From Methylobacterium sp. J-088 (GTDB lineage Bacteria > Pseudomonadota > Alphaproteobacteria > Rhizobiales > Beijerinckiaceae): DNA of 64,000 nucleotides. Location of the stretch: the NCBI RefSeq assembly GCF_022829295.1, contig NZ_JAKSYH010000194.1, forward strand, positions 23,979 to 87,978, in the 5' to 3' direction. A model generated the notes under the pieces. That model made no database searches. It had not been told where the DNA came from and saw only the letters and a program-made list of their open reading frames with translations. A program made the translations under genes and the position numbers. Below are positions 24,562 through 33,570 of this stretch, in pieces. Position 1 is the first letter of the stretch; every line of letters starts with the position of its first letter.

Positions 24562-24669
24562 TTCACAGATCGCAGTCCGACTGAGACACGCGCCCACCCT
24601 CCCCCCTCCGCGGAGGGGGGAGGGAGATGCGCGGCCGCCCCTCAGCCCTATCCAACTCCGATCTGTGAA
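24562..24669. repeat. Composite palindromic element (MITE/REP-like) upstream of the aas-like gene
   Basis: Outer arms TTCACAGATCGCAGT (24562-24576) and ACTCCGATCTGTGAA (24655-24669) match at 14 of 15 positions. Between them lies a perfect palindrome at 24597-24624 built of CCCTCCCCCCTCCG and its complement. Flanking GC hairpins (CCCCGC...GGGG types near 24541-24553 and 24683-24698) may extend the element to about 24540-24715. No gene is recognised between 24448 and 24857, so this element fills most of the gap. Confidence 0.7.
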
Positions 24670-24857
24670 TCCGGTAGCCCCGCACGCGGGGAGAGGAGGG
24701 CTTCGCGGCCTTCGAGACCGGATGCGTGAACCTCGCACAGCGGTGCGGACCCGCACGGCGAGCTATCCTCGCCGCCGTGTTCGCTGTGCGTTGTCCGCGC
24801 TCCGATTTGACCTGACCATGCCGGGTGGGCCAGTCAGGTTCGGAACGAGAGACCGCC

Positions 24858-27800
24858 ATGTTCCGTAACCTGATGACCGCGCGGCGCTTCGCGCCGCTGT
24901 TCTGGTGCCAGTTCTTCTCGGCCTTCAACGACAATTTCCTGAAGAACGCGCTCGCCTTCCTGATCCTGTTCGGGATCGGCGGGGAGGCCGATGCCCATGC
25001 GGGCGTGCTGGTGACGCTGGCGAGCGCCGTGTTCATCGGGCCGTTCTTCCTCCTGTCGGGCCTCGGCGGCCAATGGGCCGACCGGTACGACAAGGCGCTG
25101 ATGGCGCGGCGGCTCAAATTCGCGGAGATCTTCGCGGCCGGCACCGCGGTGCTGGGCTTCCTGCTGCAGTCCGTGCCAGTGCTGTTCGTTGCGCTCGGCC
25201 TGTTCGGGACGATCGCGGCCCTGTTCGGCCCGATCAAGTACGGCATCCTGCCCGATCACCTGCGCCGCGAGGAGCTGCCCGCCGGCAACGCGCTGGTCGA
25301 GGCCGCGACCTTCCTGGCGATCCTGCTCGGCACGATCGCGGCCGGCGCGGCTTCGGCGCTGGGCGGCTCGGGCGTCCTGTTCGGCGCCCTGGTGATGGGC
25401 TTCGCGATCCTGTGCTGGCTCTCGGCCCGCATGATCCCGGCGACCGGGGAGGGGGCGCCGGACCTGCGGGTCGATCCCAACATCGCCCGCTCGACCCTGT
25501 CGCTGCTGCGCGACCTCTGGGCCGACACGCGCCTGTGGCGCGGCTCGCTGATCGTGAGCTGGTTCTGGCTGGTCGGCGTCGTGGTGCTGTCGCTCCTGCC
25601 TGTTCTGGTGCGCGGCGCCTTCAACGGCACCGAGACGGTGATCACGCTGCTGCTGGCGCTGTTCTCCATCGGCATCGCGCTGGGCTCCGGGCTGGCCTCA
25701 TGGCTCGCCAGCGGCCGGATCGTTCTGCTGCCGACGCCGGTCGGCGCCGTGCTGATGGGCCTGTTCGGCCTCGACCTCGCCTGGACGATCGGCCACCTGC
25801 CGCCGCCATCCGCCGAGGCGATCGGTCCGTTCGACTTCCTGCGGACCGGCGACGGCCTGCGCGTCGCCATCGGCTTCCTGGGTCTCGCCATGGCGGGCGG
25901 CCTCTACATCGTCCCGTCCTTCGCGGCCGTGCAGGCCTGGGCCGAGAAGGCGATGCGCGCGCGCATCATCGGCGCCGTCAATGTGGTGACGGCGGCCTTC
26001 ATGGTGGCCGGCACCCTGGCGCTCGCGGCTCTACAGGGGGCAGGCCTGTCGATCGCGAGCCTGCTCGCCGTCGTCGCGGTGCTGAACCTGATCGTCGGCG
26101 CCATCGTGTTCATGACCCTGCCGACCAGCCCGTTCCGGGACGCCCTGTCGATCCTGTTCCGGGCCTTCTACCGGCTTGAGGTCCGCGGTCTCGACAACGT
26201 CGCGGCCGCCGGACCGAACGCCATCGTGGCGCTCAACCACGTGTCGTTCCTCGATGCGCCGCTTGCTTTGTCCCTGCTGGAGCAGGAGCCGGTCTTCGCG
26301 ATCGACAGCGGGATCGCGCAGCGCTGGTGGGTGCGGCCGTTCCTGCGGGTCACCAAGGCGATGCCGCTGGACCCGACGCGCCCGCTCGCGACGCGGACGC
26401 TGATCAACGCCGTGAAAAGCGGCGAGACCCTGATCATCTTCCCCGAGGGCCGGCTCACCGTCACCGGCAGCCTGATGAAGGTCTATGACGGCGCCGGGCT
26501 GATCGCCGACAAGTCCGGCGCCATGGTCGTGCCGGTCAAGATCGACGGGCTGGAGCGCACGATCTTCTCGCGCCTGTCGCGCAGGCAGGTCAGCCGCACG
26601 TGGTGGCCGAAGGTGATCGTGACGGTGATGCCGCCGGTGCGCCTGACCGTCGATCCCGCCCTCAAGGGCAAGGCGCGGCGGCAGGCGGCGGGCGCGGCCC
26701 TCTACGGGATCATGTCCGACCTCGTGTTCCGCACCGCCGATATCGACCGTGGCCTGATGGCGGCTCTGATCGAGGCGGGCGATCTTCACGGCTGGCGTCG
26801 CAACGCCTTGGAGGACCCTGTCGGCGGTCGGCTCTCCTACAGCCGGCTCGTGATGGGCGCCAACATCCTGGGCCGCAAGCTCATGCCGCTGGCCCCCGTG
26901 GGCGGCCGGATAGGGGTGATGCTGCCGAACGCCAACGGTGCCGCCGTCACGCTGTTCGCGCTGGCCTCCGCGGGCCGGGTGCCGGCGATGATCAACTTTT
27001 CCGCCGGTCCCGCCAACGTCCTCTCGGCCTGCCGGGCCGCCGAGGTGAGCAAGGTTCTCACCTCCCGGGCCTTCATCGAGAAGGGGCGGCTCGGGCCGCT
27101 CGTGGAGGCGATCCGCGGATCGGTCGAGCTGATCTACCTGGAGGACGTGCGCGCCGGCATCACGACCGGGGACAAGATCCGGGGCCTGCTGGCGCCCCGC
27201 CGGCCCCTTGTGGCGCGCTCCGGCGAGGATCCGGGGGCGGTGCTGTTCACCTCGGGCAGCGAGGGCACGCCGAAGGGCGTGGTTCTGGCCAATCGCTGCA
27301 TGCTCGCCAACGTGGCCCAGGTGGCGGCACGGATCGATTTCGGCCCGATGGACAAGGTGTTCAACGTCTTGCCGGTGTTCCACGCCTTCGGCCTCACGGC
27401 CGGGCTGGTGCTGCCCCTGGTCTCGGGCGTACCGGTCTACCTCTACCCGTCACCGCTGCACTACCGGATCGTGCCGGAGCTGATCTACGGCTCGAACAGC
27501 ACCGTGCTGTTCGGGACCGACACGTTCCTGACCGGCTATGCCCGGTCCGCCCATTCCTACGACCTGCGCTCGCTGCGCTACGTCGTGGCCGGCGCCGAGG
27601 CCGTGAAGGAGGCCACCCGGAAGACCTGGGCGGAAAAATTCGGCCTGCGCATCCTAGAAGGCTACGGCGTCACCGAGTGCGGGCCTGTGGTCGCGCTCAA
27701 CACGCCGATGTTCAACCGCTTCGGCACGGTCGGGCGGATGCTGCCGGGCATCGAGACGCGGCTCGAGGCGGTACCGGGGATCGACGACGGCGGCCGACTG

Positions 27801-28271
27801 TCCGTGAAGGGGCCCAACATCATGCTGGGCTACCTGCGCGCCGAGACGCCGGGGGTGCTGGAGCCGCCGCCGGGGGGCTGGCACGACACCGGCGACATCG
27901 TGGCGATCGACGCGATGGGCTTCGTCACGATCAAGGGCCGGGCCAAGCGCTTCGCCAAGATCGCGGGCGAGATGGTGTCTCTCGCGGGCATCGAGTCGCT
28001 GGCCGCCGAACTCTGGCCCGACCACCTGAGCGCGGTGGCCGCGGTGCCGGATCCGCGCAAGGGCGAGCGGCTGATCCTGTTCACGCAGGCGAAGGACGCG
28101 ACGCGATCAACCTACCAGAGCTTCGCCAAGGATCGCGGCGCCTCCGACGTCGCGATCCCTGCCGAGGTGGTGGTGCTGGAGGCGATCCCGATGCTCGGCA
28201 CCGGCAAGGTCGATCAAATAGCGGTCACCAAGCTGGCGCTGGAGCGGGCGAAGGAAACCGCTGCCGCTTAG
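24858..28271 (+). CDS. MFS transporter - PlsC acyltransferase - acyl-ACP synthetase fusion (Aas/LplT-like phospholipid repair protein)
   Basis: A 1137-residue three-part protein starting at 24858 (RBS GAGAGACC). Residues 1-430 form an LplT-like MFS transporter (FFSAFNDNFLKNALAF start, about 12 hydrophobic segments). Residues 440-640 are a PlsC acyltransferase with NHVSFLD (H461, D466) and FPEGR (528-532). Residues 650-1137 are an AMP-forming ligase with the P-loop LFTSGSEGTPKG (796-807) and GYGVTECGPV. In E. coli, LplT and Aas do these jobs as separate proteins, importing and re-acylating lysophospholipids. The stop codon lies within the first bases of a palindromic element. Confidence 0.93.
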   Translation: MFRNLMTARRFAPLFWCQFFSAFNDNFLKNALAFLILFGIGGEADAHAGVLVTLASAVFIGPFFLLSGLGGQWADRYDKALMARRLKFAEIFAAGTAVLGFLLQSVPVLFVALGLFGTIAALFGPIKYGILPDHLRREELPAGNALVEAATFLAILLGTIAAGAASALGGSGVLFGALVMGFAILCWLSARMIPATGEGAPDLRVDPNIARSTLSLLRDLWADTRLWRGSLIVSWFWLVGVVVLSLLPVLVRGAFNGTETVITLLLALFSIGIALGSGLASWLASGRIVLLPTPVGAVLMGLFGLDLAWTIGHLPPPSAEAIGPFDFLRTGDGLRVAIGFLGLAMAGGLYIVPSFAAVQAWAEKAMRARIIGAVNVVTAAFMVAGTLALAALQGAGLSIASLLAVVAVLNLIVGAIVFMTLPTSPFRDALSILFRAFYRLEVRGLDNVAAAGPNAIVALNHVSFLDAPLALSLLEQEPVFAIDSGIAQRWWVRPFLRVTKAMPLDPTRPLATRTLINAVKSGETLIIFPEGRLTVTGSLMKVYDGAGLIADKSGAMVVPVKIDGLERTIFSRLSRRQVSRTWWPKVIVTVMPPVRLTVDPALKGKARRQAAGAALYGIMSDLVFRTADIDRGLMAALIEAGDLHGWRRNALEDPVGGRLSYSRLVMGANILGRKLMPLAPVGGRIGVMLPNANGAAVTLFALASAGRVPAMINFSAGPANVLSACRAAEVSKVLTSRAFIEKGRLGPLVEAIRGSVELIYLEDVRAGITTGDKIRGLLAPRRPLVARSGEDPGAVLFTSGSEGTPKGVVLANRCMLANVAQVAARIDFGPMDKVFNVLPVFHAFGLTAGLVLPLVSGVPVYLYPSPLHYRIVPELIYGSNSTVLFGTDTFLTGYARSAHSYDLRSLRYVVAGAEAVKEATRKTWAEKFGLRILEGYGVTECGPVVALNTPMFNRFGTVGRMLPGIETRLEAVPGIDDGGRLSVKGPNIMLGYLRAETPGVLEPPPGGWHDTGDIVAIDAMGFVTIKGRAKRFAKIAGEMVSLAGIESLAAELWPDHLSAVAAVPDPRKGERLILFTQAKDATRSTYQSFAKDRGASDVAIPAEVVVLEAIPMLGTGKVDQIAVTKLALERAKETAAA

Positions 28272-28437
28272 GGCCGTGCCCATCGCATTGCGCACAGTAC
28301 ACGACAGTGACGCCACCGCCGCCGAATTGGACACGGGTCCCCTCTCCCGTGCGGGAGAGGGGGCAGGTCGCGCTTGCCAACCCTGTCGACAGACGACTGT
28401 CGTGTACTGGGCGCATTGCGATCGGGCACGGCCCTAA
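28268..28437. repeat. Long inverted-repeat element (MITE-like) abutting the aas-like stop codon
   Basis: The left arm 28268-28308 and right arm 28396-28437 are near-perfect inverted copies of about 41 bp, both starting TTAGGGCCGTGCCC at the outer end, with about three differences. Inside lies a smaller palindrome, CCCCTCTCCC (28339-28348) and GGGAGAGGGG (28353-28362). The left arm contains the TAG stop of the preceding gene. The element could work as a terminator, but its size and nested design suggest a non-autonomous mobile element. The rest of the gap to 28670 shows no gene. Confidence 0.8.
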
Positions 28438-28670
28438 GCCTTTGTCGTGACGCGCTCTCTCGCGCCGAACCGGCATCTACTTCGGCGGAGAGCGCTCTGA
28501 CGGTTTTGCCCGACTGCCTCAGAGCCGTGGGGCGGCATCACCCAAACGGAGGATGCAACGACTCCCGGTATGAATTCGTATCACGAATACAGCTCCGATT
28601 CGGTCCGATGACGCGATCGAGCGACCGGGCTGGATATCGTCGCCGCGGGTTGCATCGAGAGAGGCAGATC

Positions 28671-28886
28671 ATGTCGAAGGACGGGCAAGTTCCGGCTTGG
28701 TTGGCGAGGCGGACGTATTTCAGGCGCGTCGGGCGCTGGTTGAAGCCTGGCAAGGCTCGCGGGACCGGTTCGACTTACGACGCTGCGGTCGCACCGCTCG
28801 CATCGAACGTGGTGCCGTTCCCGATCCGGTTCGATCGGCCCGAGCGACCGAACTTCGCGGATCAGCGCAGCATCGGCATCGCGTAG
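28671..28886 (+). CDS. Small hypothetical protein (71 aa)
   Basis: A 71-residue basic protein from an ATG with a GAGAGG site 6 bp upstream: MSKDGQVPAWLARRTYFRRV, a Lys/Arg/Gly-rich middle, and a C-terminus with VVPFPIRFDRPERPNF. The frame is open upstream to 28374, but that part runs into the palindromic element and has no ribosome binding site. No family is recognised. Confidence 0.45.
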   Translation: MSKDGQVPAWLARRTYFRRVGRWLKPGKARGTGSTYDAAVAPLASNVVPFPIRFDRPERPNFADQRSIGIA

Positions 28887-28973
28887 CCGGGGCCGCGCAA
28901 GGACGGGCTTGCCTGCGCTGCGGGAACCGGGAATCCTACGTGCCGTAAGGCGGGTCCGGACCCCGGAGGAGAC

Positions 28974-31097
28974 GTGCCGCAGGACGGGTTCGACCCCGAC
29001 GGAGGAGCGCCCCCGGCGCGGCGTCTGGCCGTCCGCTCGGGTCTCGTGACCGTGGGGTTGGGGCTGGGCCTGTTGGCGGCCGGCCTTGGCGCCGCCGGGG
29101 TCTATGCCGCGGCGCTGCCACCCGTGGACCTCTCGTCTGCGGCGACACGCTCCACCGTGGTGCTCGATCGATCCGGAGCGCTGCTGCGCCCCTTCGCGAC
29201 CGCGGACGGGCGGTGGCGCCTGCCGGTCATCGCGGACGCGGTCGATCCGCGCTTCCAGGCGATGCTGCTCGCCTACGAGGACCGCCGCTGCGCGCATCAC
29301 TTCGGCATCGATCCGGCGGCCCTGCTGCGCGCCGCGGGGCAGTGGCTGGCGCGGGGGCGCATCGTGTCGGGCGGCTCGACCCTGTCGATGCAGGTGGCCC
29401 GTCTGATCGAGCCGCGGCGCGAACGCTCCCTCAATGCGAAGCTCCGTCAGATGGTCCGGGCCGTCACCCTCGAACGGCGCCTCGGCAAGGCCGGAATGCG
29501 CGACCTCTATCTCGCGCTCGCCCCCTATGGCGGTCCGCTGGAGGGCGTCCGGGCGGCGAGCCTCGCGTATTTCGGACGGGAGCCCGCGCGGCTGACAGCG
29601 GCGCAGGCCGCGCTGCTCGTCGCCCTGCCGCAATCCCCCGAGGCCCGCCGTCCGGACCGGTTCCCGGAGCGCGCCCGCGCCGCCCGCGACCGCGTTCTCG
29701 ACATCGCCAGCGCCCGGGGCGTCCTGACCGCGGCGGAGGCCGAGGCCGCGAAGGCGGAGCCGGTTCCGACCGCACGAAAGCCCTTCCCGATGCTGGCCGC
29801 GCACGCCGCCGAGGAAGCGGTGGCAGCCGATCCAACAAATCCGGTGATCCGCCTCGCGATCGATGCCCCCCTGCAGGAGCGGCTGGAGGCGCTGGCAGCC
29901 GAGCGCGCCGCCGCAACGGGACCCGACCTCTCGGCGGCGATCCTCGTCCTCGACAATCGGGACGGGCGCGTCCTCGCCCAGGTGGGCAGCGCCGGCTACC
30001 TGGATGCGACCCGGCGCGGCGCCATCGACATGACCCTGGCGATCCGCTCCCCCGGTTCCGCCCTGAAGCCGTTCGTCTACGCCATGGCGTTCGAGGATGG
30101 CTTGGCCCATCCGGAAACGCTGCTGGAGGATCGCCCGACGCGCTTCTCGGCGAGCTACGCCCCGGAGAATTTCGACTTGTCTTTCCAGGGCACGGTCACG
30201 GCCCGGCGCGCGCTGCAATTGTCGCTCAACGTCCCCGCGGTCGCGCTCATGGAGGCGGTCGGCCCGGCCCGCTTCATCGCGCGGCTGCGCGCGGCCGGCG
30301 CCGGGATCCAACTCCCGCGCGAAGCGGCGCCCGGCCTGCCGGTGGCGCTCGGCGGGCTCGGCATCACACTCACCGACCTCGCGCGGCTCTATGCCGGGTT
30401 CGCCCGCGGCGGCACATTGCTCGGCATCCAGCGCCGCGTCGAGGCGGGGGCGCCCGGATCCGGCCGCCAGGTGGCGAGCCCCGTAGCCGCTTGGTACATT
30501 GCCGACATCCTGCGCGGGACGCCGCCGCCCGAGAACGCCCTCCCGAACCGCATCGCCTACAAGACCGGCACGTCGTATGGCTATCGTGACGCCTGGGCGG
30601 CCGGGTTCGACCGGCGTGTGACGGTGGCGGTGTGGGTCGGACGTCCGGACGGGGCGGCGGTTCCAGGCCTCGTCGGAAGGGTCGTCGCGGCGCCGATCCT
30701 GTTCGACGCCTTCGCGCGGTTCGGCGGCGAGTCCGAGCCGGTTCCCCGGCCGGCCAACACCCTGATGGCCGGATCGAGCAGCCTGCCGCCGCCGCTGCAG
30801 CGGCTGGGTCGCGACGCGGCCGGTGCACGGGGTCCGACCTTGCGAATTGCTTATCCCCCCGATGGCGCACGGATCGACCTCGGTCTGGCGCCAGGCGGGC
30901 ATGGCCGAGACGGCGACGCCGTCGCCCTCAAAGCGCTGGGCGGGGTGCCACCGCTGACGTGGCTGATCGATGGTCAGCCAGTCGCGCAAACGCTGCGTCG
31001 CCGTGCCGAATGGTTTCCCCAAGGGGTCGGCTTCGCGCGTATCTCCGTCCTTGATTCAACCGGAGCGAGTGACAGCGTTGCCGTCCGGCTGGAATAA
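28974..31097 (+). CDS. pbpC: Penicillin-binding protein 1C (bifunctional glycosyltransferase/transpeptidase)
   Basis: A 707-residue class A PBP of the 1C type, from GTG 28974 behind GGAGGAG. One N-terminal membrane anchor (about 22-46) precedes the GT51 domain with the catalytic Glu E102 in YEDRRC and GGSTLSMQVARL. The transpeptidase domain has the SxxK nucleophile S362-K365 (GSALKPF), an SLN motif in LQLSLNVPAV, and KTGTSYG at K530. The C-terminal BiPBP_C domain follows (about 620-707). It helps to build or repair peptidoglycan in the periplasm. The alpha-2-macroglobulin gene that often pairs with pbpC is not here. Confidence 0.95.
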   Translation: MPQDGFDPDGGAPPARRLAVRSGLVTVGLGLGLLAAGLGAAGVYAAALPPVDLSSAATRSTVVLDRSGALLRPFATADGRWRLPVIADAVDPRFQAMLLAYEDRRCAHHFGIDPAALLRAAGQWLARGRIVSGGSTLSMQVARLIEPRRERSLNAKLRQMVRAVTLERRLGKAGMRDLYLALAPYGGPLEGVRAASLAYFGREPARLTAAQAALLVALPQSPEARRPDRFPERARAARDRVLDIASARGVLTAAEAEAAKAEPVPTARKPFPMLAAHAAEEAVAADPTNPVIRLAIDAPLQERLEALAAERAAATGPDLSAAILVLDNRDGRVLAQVGSAGYLDATRRGAIDMTLAIRSPGSALKPFVYAMAFEDGLAHPETLLEDRPTRFSASYAPENFDLSFQGTVTARRALQLSLNVPAVALMEAVGPARFIARLRAAGAGIQLPREAAPGLPVALGGLGITLTDLARLYAGFARGGTLLGIQRRVEAGAPGSGRQVASPVAAWYIADILRGTPPPENALPNRIAYKTGTSYGYRDAWAAGFDRRVTVAVWVGRPDGAAVPGLVGRVVAAPILFDAFARFGGESEPVPRPANTLMAGSSSLPPPLQRLGRDAAGARGPTLRIAYPPDGARIDLGLAPGGHGRDGDAVALKALGGVPPLTWLIDGQPVAQTLRRRAEWFPQGVGFARISVLDSTGASDSVAVRLE

Positions 31098-31236
31098 CCC
31101 GAGACCACGGATTGCATTGCGGAAGCTTGGCGGCGCCGAAGTTTTTCATACGCGTGCACTTTCCGGCCGCGGAATATTCATGCGGAGATTCATCGGTCAT
31201 CAACGAATAGCGGTATAAACGTGCCCTGTGAGGTTG

Positions 31237-32283
31237 ATGATGGCGTGGAAGGTCAGCGCCGCGGTCGCGGCGATTCTTGGATTCGTCGGCGTGAGCGTGG
31301 GGCTCGGCAGCGGCCCGGACCCGCGCCGCGCCGGCTGGCGCGACACCTATCGCCCGCCCGCCGAGATTCCGTTCCCGGCCGAAAACCCGTACACGGCCGC
31401 AAAGGCCGAACTCGGTCGTCGCCTGTTCTTCGATCCGATCCTGTCCGGCGATCGGACCCGCTCCTGCGCGACCTGTCACGTCCCGGATCTGGCCTGGGCC
31501 GACGGGCGCGCCCGCGCGGCGACACGCCAGCAGGGCGACATGGACCTGCGTACGCCCACGGTCCTCAATGTCGCTTGGCAGGACGGCCCACTCGGCTGGG
31601 ACGGCAAGTTCCACACGCTCGAATCGGTCTCGGCGATGCCGATCATGGCGCCCGGCAACATGAACCTGCCGATGAACGAGGCCCTGGCCCGGCTTTCCGC
31701 CGACCCGGACTACACGGCAGCCTTCGCGAGCGCCTTCGCGGATCCGGCCGTCACCCGGGAACGGCTGGAAGCGACGCTTGCCACCTTCGAACGCCTGATC
31801 GTGACCGAGCCGGCCCCGTTCGATCGGTGGATCGCCGGCCGGGAGGACGCGATCGCCGAGCCGGCCAAGCGGGGCTTCGACCTGTTCAACGGTCGCGCCG
31901 GCTGCGCCAATTGCCATTCCGGCTGGTCGTTCACCGACAACTCGTTCCACGACATCGGCGTCGGTCAGGGGACCGACATCGGGCGGGGCCGCTTCAAGCC
32001 GACCTCGGTCGCGCTGCGCTACGCCTTCAAGACGCCGACGCTCCGGGAGGTCGGCCAGCGCGCGCCCTACATGCACGACGGATCGGTGCCGAACCTCGAA
32101 GCCGTGATCGATCTCTACGACCGCGGCGGGATCGACCGCCCGAGCCGCTCCCGGTTGATCAAGCCGCTTCATCTCACCGCCACGGAGCGGAGCGATCTCC
32201 TGGCTTTCCTCGCGACGCTGTCGGCACGGACGGAGCGCGACCTCGTGACCGCGTCGTTCTCGGCCCAGCCGCCGACGCCCTGA
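31237..32283 (+). CDS. Di-heme cytochrome c peroxidase (CcpA/MauG family)
   Basis: A 348-residue periplasmic protein with an N-terminal hydrophobic leader (AWKVSAAVAAILGFVGVSVG). Two heme c sites are seen: C77-A-T-C-H81 and C223-A-N-C-H227. RRLFFDPILSG before the first heme and TPTLREVGQRAPYMHDG after the second are typical of bacterial di-heme peroxidases, which reduce H2O2 using a c-type cytochrome; MauG is a relative. The ATG at 31237 is chosen because GTGAGG lies just upstream; GTG 31228 or ATG 31240 are also possible. It stands alone between pbpC and a convergent pair. Confidence 0.92.
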   Translation: MMAWKVSAAVAAILGFVGVSVGLGSGPDPRRAGWRDTYRPPAEIPFPAENPYTAAKAELGRRLFFDPILSGDRTRSCATCHVPDLAWADGRARAATRQQGDMDLRTPTVLNVAWQDGPLGWDGKFHTLESVSAMPIMAPGNMNLPMNEALARLSADPDYTAAFASAFADPAVTRERLEATLATFERLIVTEPAPFDRWIAGREDAIAEPAKRGFDLFNGRAGCANCHSGWSFTDNSFHDIGVGQGTDIGRGRFKPTSVALRYAFKTPTLREVGQRAPYMHDGSVPNLEAVIDLYDRGGIDRPSRSRLIKPLHLTATERSDLLAFLATLSARTERDLVTASFSAQPPTP

Positions 32284-32296
32284 CGCTGGATCCGCC

Positions 32297-32740
32297 TTAA
32301 CGGCCGAGGTCGAGCCCGCGCGGGGGGCGTCCGGTATTCCGTTGCTCGCAGGTTTCCACCGCGGCGGCGAGGCGGGCCTCGTTCGCCGCCGCGCCGTTTG
32401 AGAGGCTGACCACCGTGGCCAGCGTCCAGGCCCCCGCGATGACGGCGAGCGCCACCGCGCCGATCAGCCCGTAGGTCAGCAGCTTGTTGCGGCGCAGATC
32501 CTTCGTGACCGTCTGGATCAGGTCGCGGTTGTCTTCGGCAAGCGTGTTCCGCGCGGCCACCAACTCGTTGTACATGTTGGTGATCGAGTTCGTCGACATG
32601 TACACGAGGAGCAGGTGAACGACGAAGTCGTCGTTCGTCGTCGTGTTCAAGGCGGCCGCGATCCGCACGGCGAGCTGACGCTCCCATGGCTGAAGATCGC
32701 GGCCGTGGACCGACCGGTAGAACCGCTCGAGGTTGGTCAC
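32297..32740 (-). CDS. Small single-pass membrane protein coupled to the ParA-like ATPase
   Basis: A 147-residue protein. The GTG at 32740 overlaps the stop of the ATPase gene (GTGA). A helical N-terminal part of about 85 residues contains FYRSVHGRDLQPWERQLAVR and a charged, coiled-coil-like stretch. One membrane segment follows (about 88-112, LTYGLIGAVALAVIAGAWTL), then a short tail with one Cys (ETCEQRN). No family could be named with confidence. The coupling implies a joint function, for example a membrane anchor or receptor for the ATPase. The arrangement recalls TraL/TraM-type neighbours of conjugation modules, but the sequence does not clearly match TraM. Confidence 0.75.
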   Translation of the reverse strand: MTNLERFYRSVHGRDLQPWERQLAVRIAAALNTTTNDDFVVHLLLVYMSTNSITNMYNELVAARNTLAEDNRDLIQTVTKDLRRNKLLTYGLIGAVALAVIAGAWTLATVVSLSNGAAANEARLAAAVETCEQRNTGRPPRGLDLGR

Positions 32741-33570
32741 GGCCGGAGCGCTTCCCGCCACACCTGATGGAAGTTGCGCCGGAGGCGGCGTCCTTCAACG
32801 CGCAGGCGCATCGGCGCCGTGTTGGCCAGCGTCTGCCACGTCATGTTCTGCACGCGCAGGGCCTCGATCAGGCGCTCGCCGATCTTCTCGATCTCGATCA
32901 CACGGAAATTCGGCTGCTTGCGCAGGGCTTTCACGAGTTCGGAGGATTCGAGGTAGTCGAAGTTGGTCGCCTGAGCGGTGTTTTTCGCCAGGATCGCCCG
33001 GTCGCACTCGATCAGCATCGGCTTGAGTTCGCGCAGGACATCGAGGGCGGTCGGATCGACGGCACCGGCCGCGACAACCACGGCGAGGCGGATGTTCGAT
33101 TCCCGGCAGCTCTCCACGATGATCTCGGCGCAGCGACGGGTCGTCTCGGTGTCGCCGGCCGGGAAATCGACCACCACGAAGCGCTCGGCGGCCTCGATCA
33201 CGTGCTCGATCATGTCCTGGCACAGGGTCGGGTCGACGCGGCCGGTGCTGTCCTCAGCGCGCAGGCGCTGACGGAAGCAGGTGATGTCGGGCCGGCGCGG
33301 CACGAAACTCTCGCTGCCGGGGTTGGTCTCCTGCATTAAAGCCGTGTGGAAATGGCGATTGGCCGGATCGGTGTCGATCGCCAGGACCGGACTGACCTCG
33401 GCGCAGAGATCGGCGACCTGAAGCGCAATCGTCGTCTTGCCGACACCGCCCTTGCCGCCCAGGCAAAGGATCAGGATCTTCGCCGCCGAACCGAGAAGGT
33501 CGCGCTGGATCAATTGGATCTCGTCCGGTCCGTACCAGGCCGGAACCTTGGTCTGCGTATCGTCGGCCAT
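32737..33570 (-). CDS. ParA/MinD-like P-loop ATPase
   Basis: A 277-residue ATPase from the ATG at 33570 (AGGAGAGA site). The deviant Walker A motif is KGGVGKTT (40-47), with the signature Lys at its start. It is followed by AIDTDPANRHFH (64-75), and the second conserved region is VVVDFPAGDTETTR (132-145). The wording around IDTDP is closer to TraL-like and orphan ParA proteins than to chromosome-partition ParA. There is no ParB gene next to it. Such ATPases position cargo on the nucleoid or at the membrane. The coupled membrane protein downstream suggests a membrane-linked role. Confidence 0.85.
   Translation of the reverse strand: MADDTQTKVPAWYGPDEIQLIQRDLLGSAAKILILCLGGKGGVGKTTIALQVADLCAEVSPVLAIDTDPANRHFHTALMQETNPGSESFVPRRPDITCFRQRLRAEDSTGRVDPTLCQDMIEHVIEAAERFVVVDFPAGDTETTRRCAEIIVESCRESNIRLAVVVAAGAVDPTALDVLRELKPMLIECDRAILAKNTAQATNFDYLESSELVKALRKQPNFRVIEIEKIGERLIEALRVQNMTWQTLANTAPMRLRVEGRRLRRNFHQVWREALRP

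Noticed and set aside
28581..31022. Very long open frame (over 800 codons) opposite pbpC
   Set aside because: It is antisense to a gene with clear PBP motifs; such frames are common in high-GC DNA, and its protein is Arg/Gly/Ala-rich without any family feature.
32297..33570. Chromosomal parAB partition locus
   Set aside because: The downstream partner is a membrane protein without ParB motifs, and no parS-like TGTTNCACGTGAAACA site was seen.
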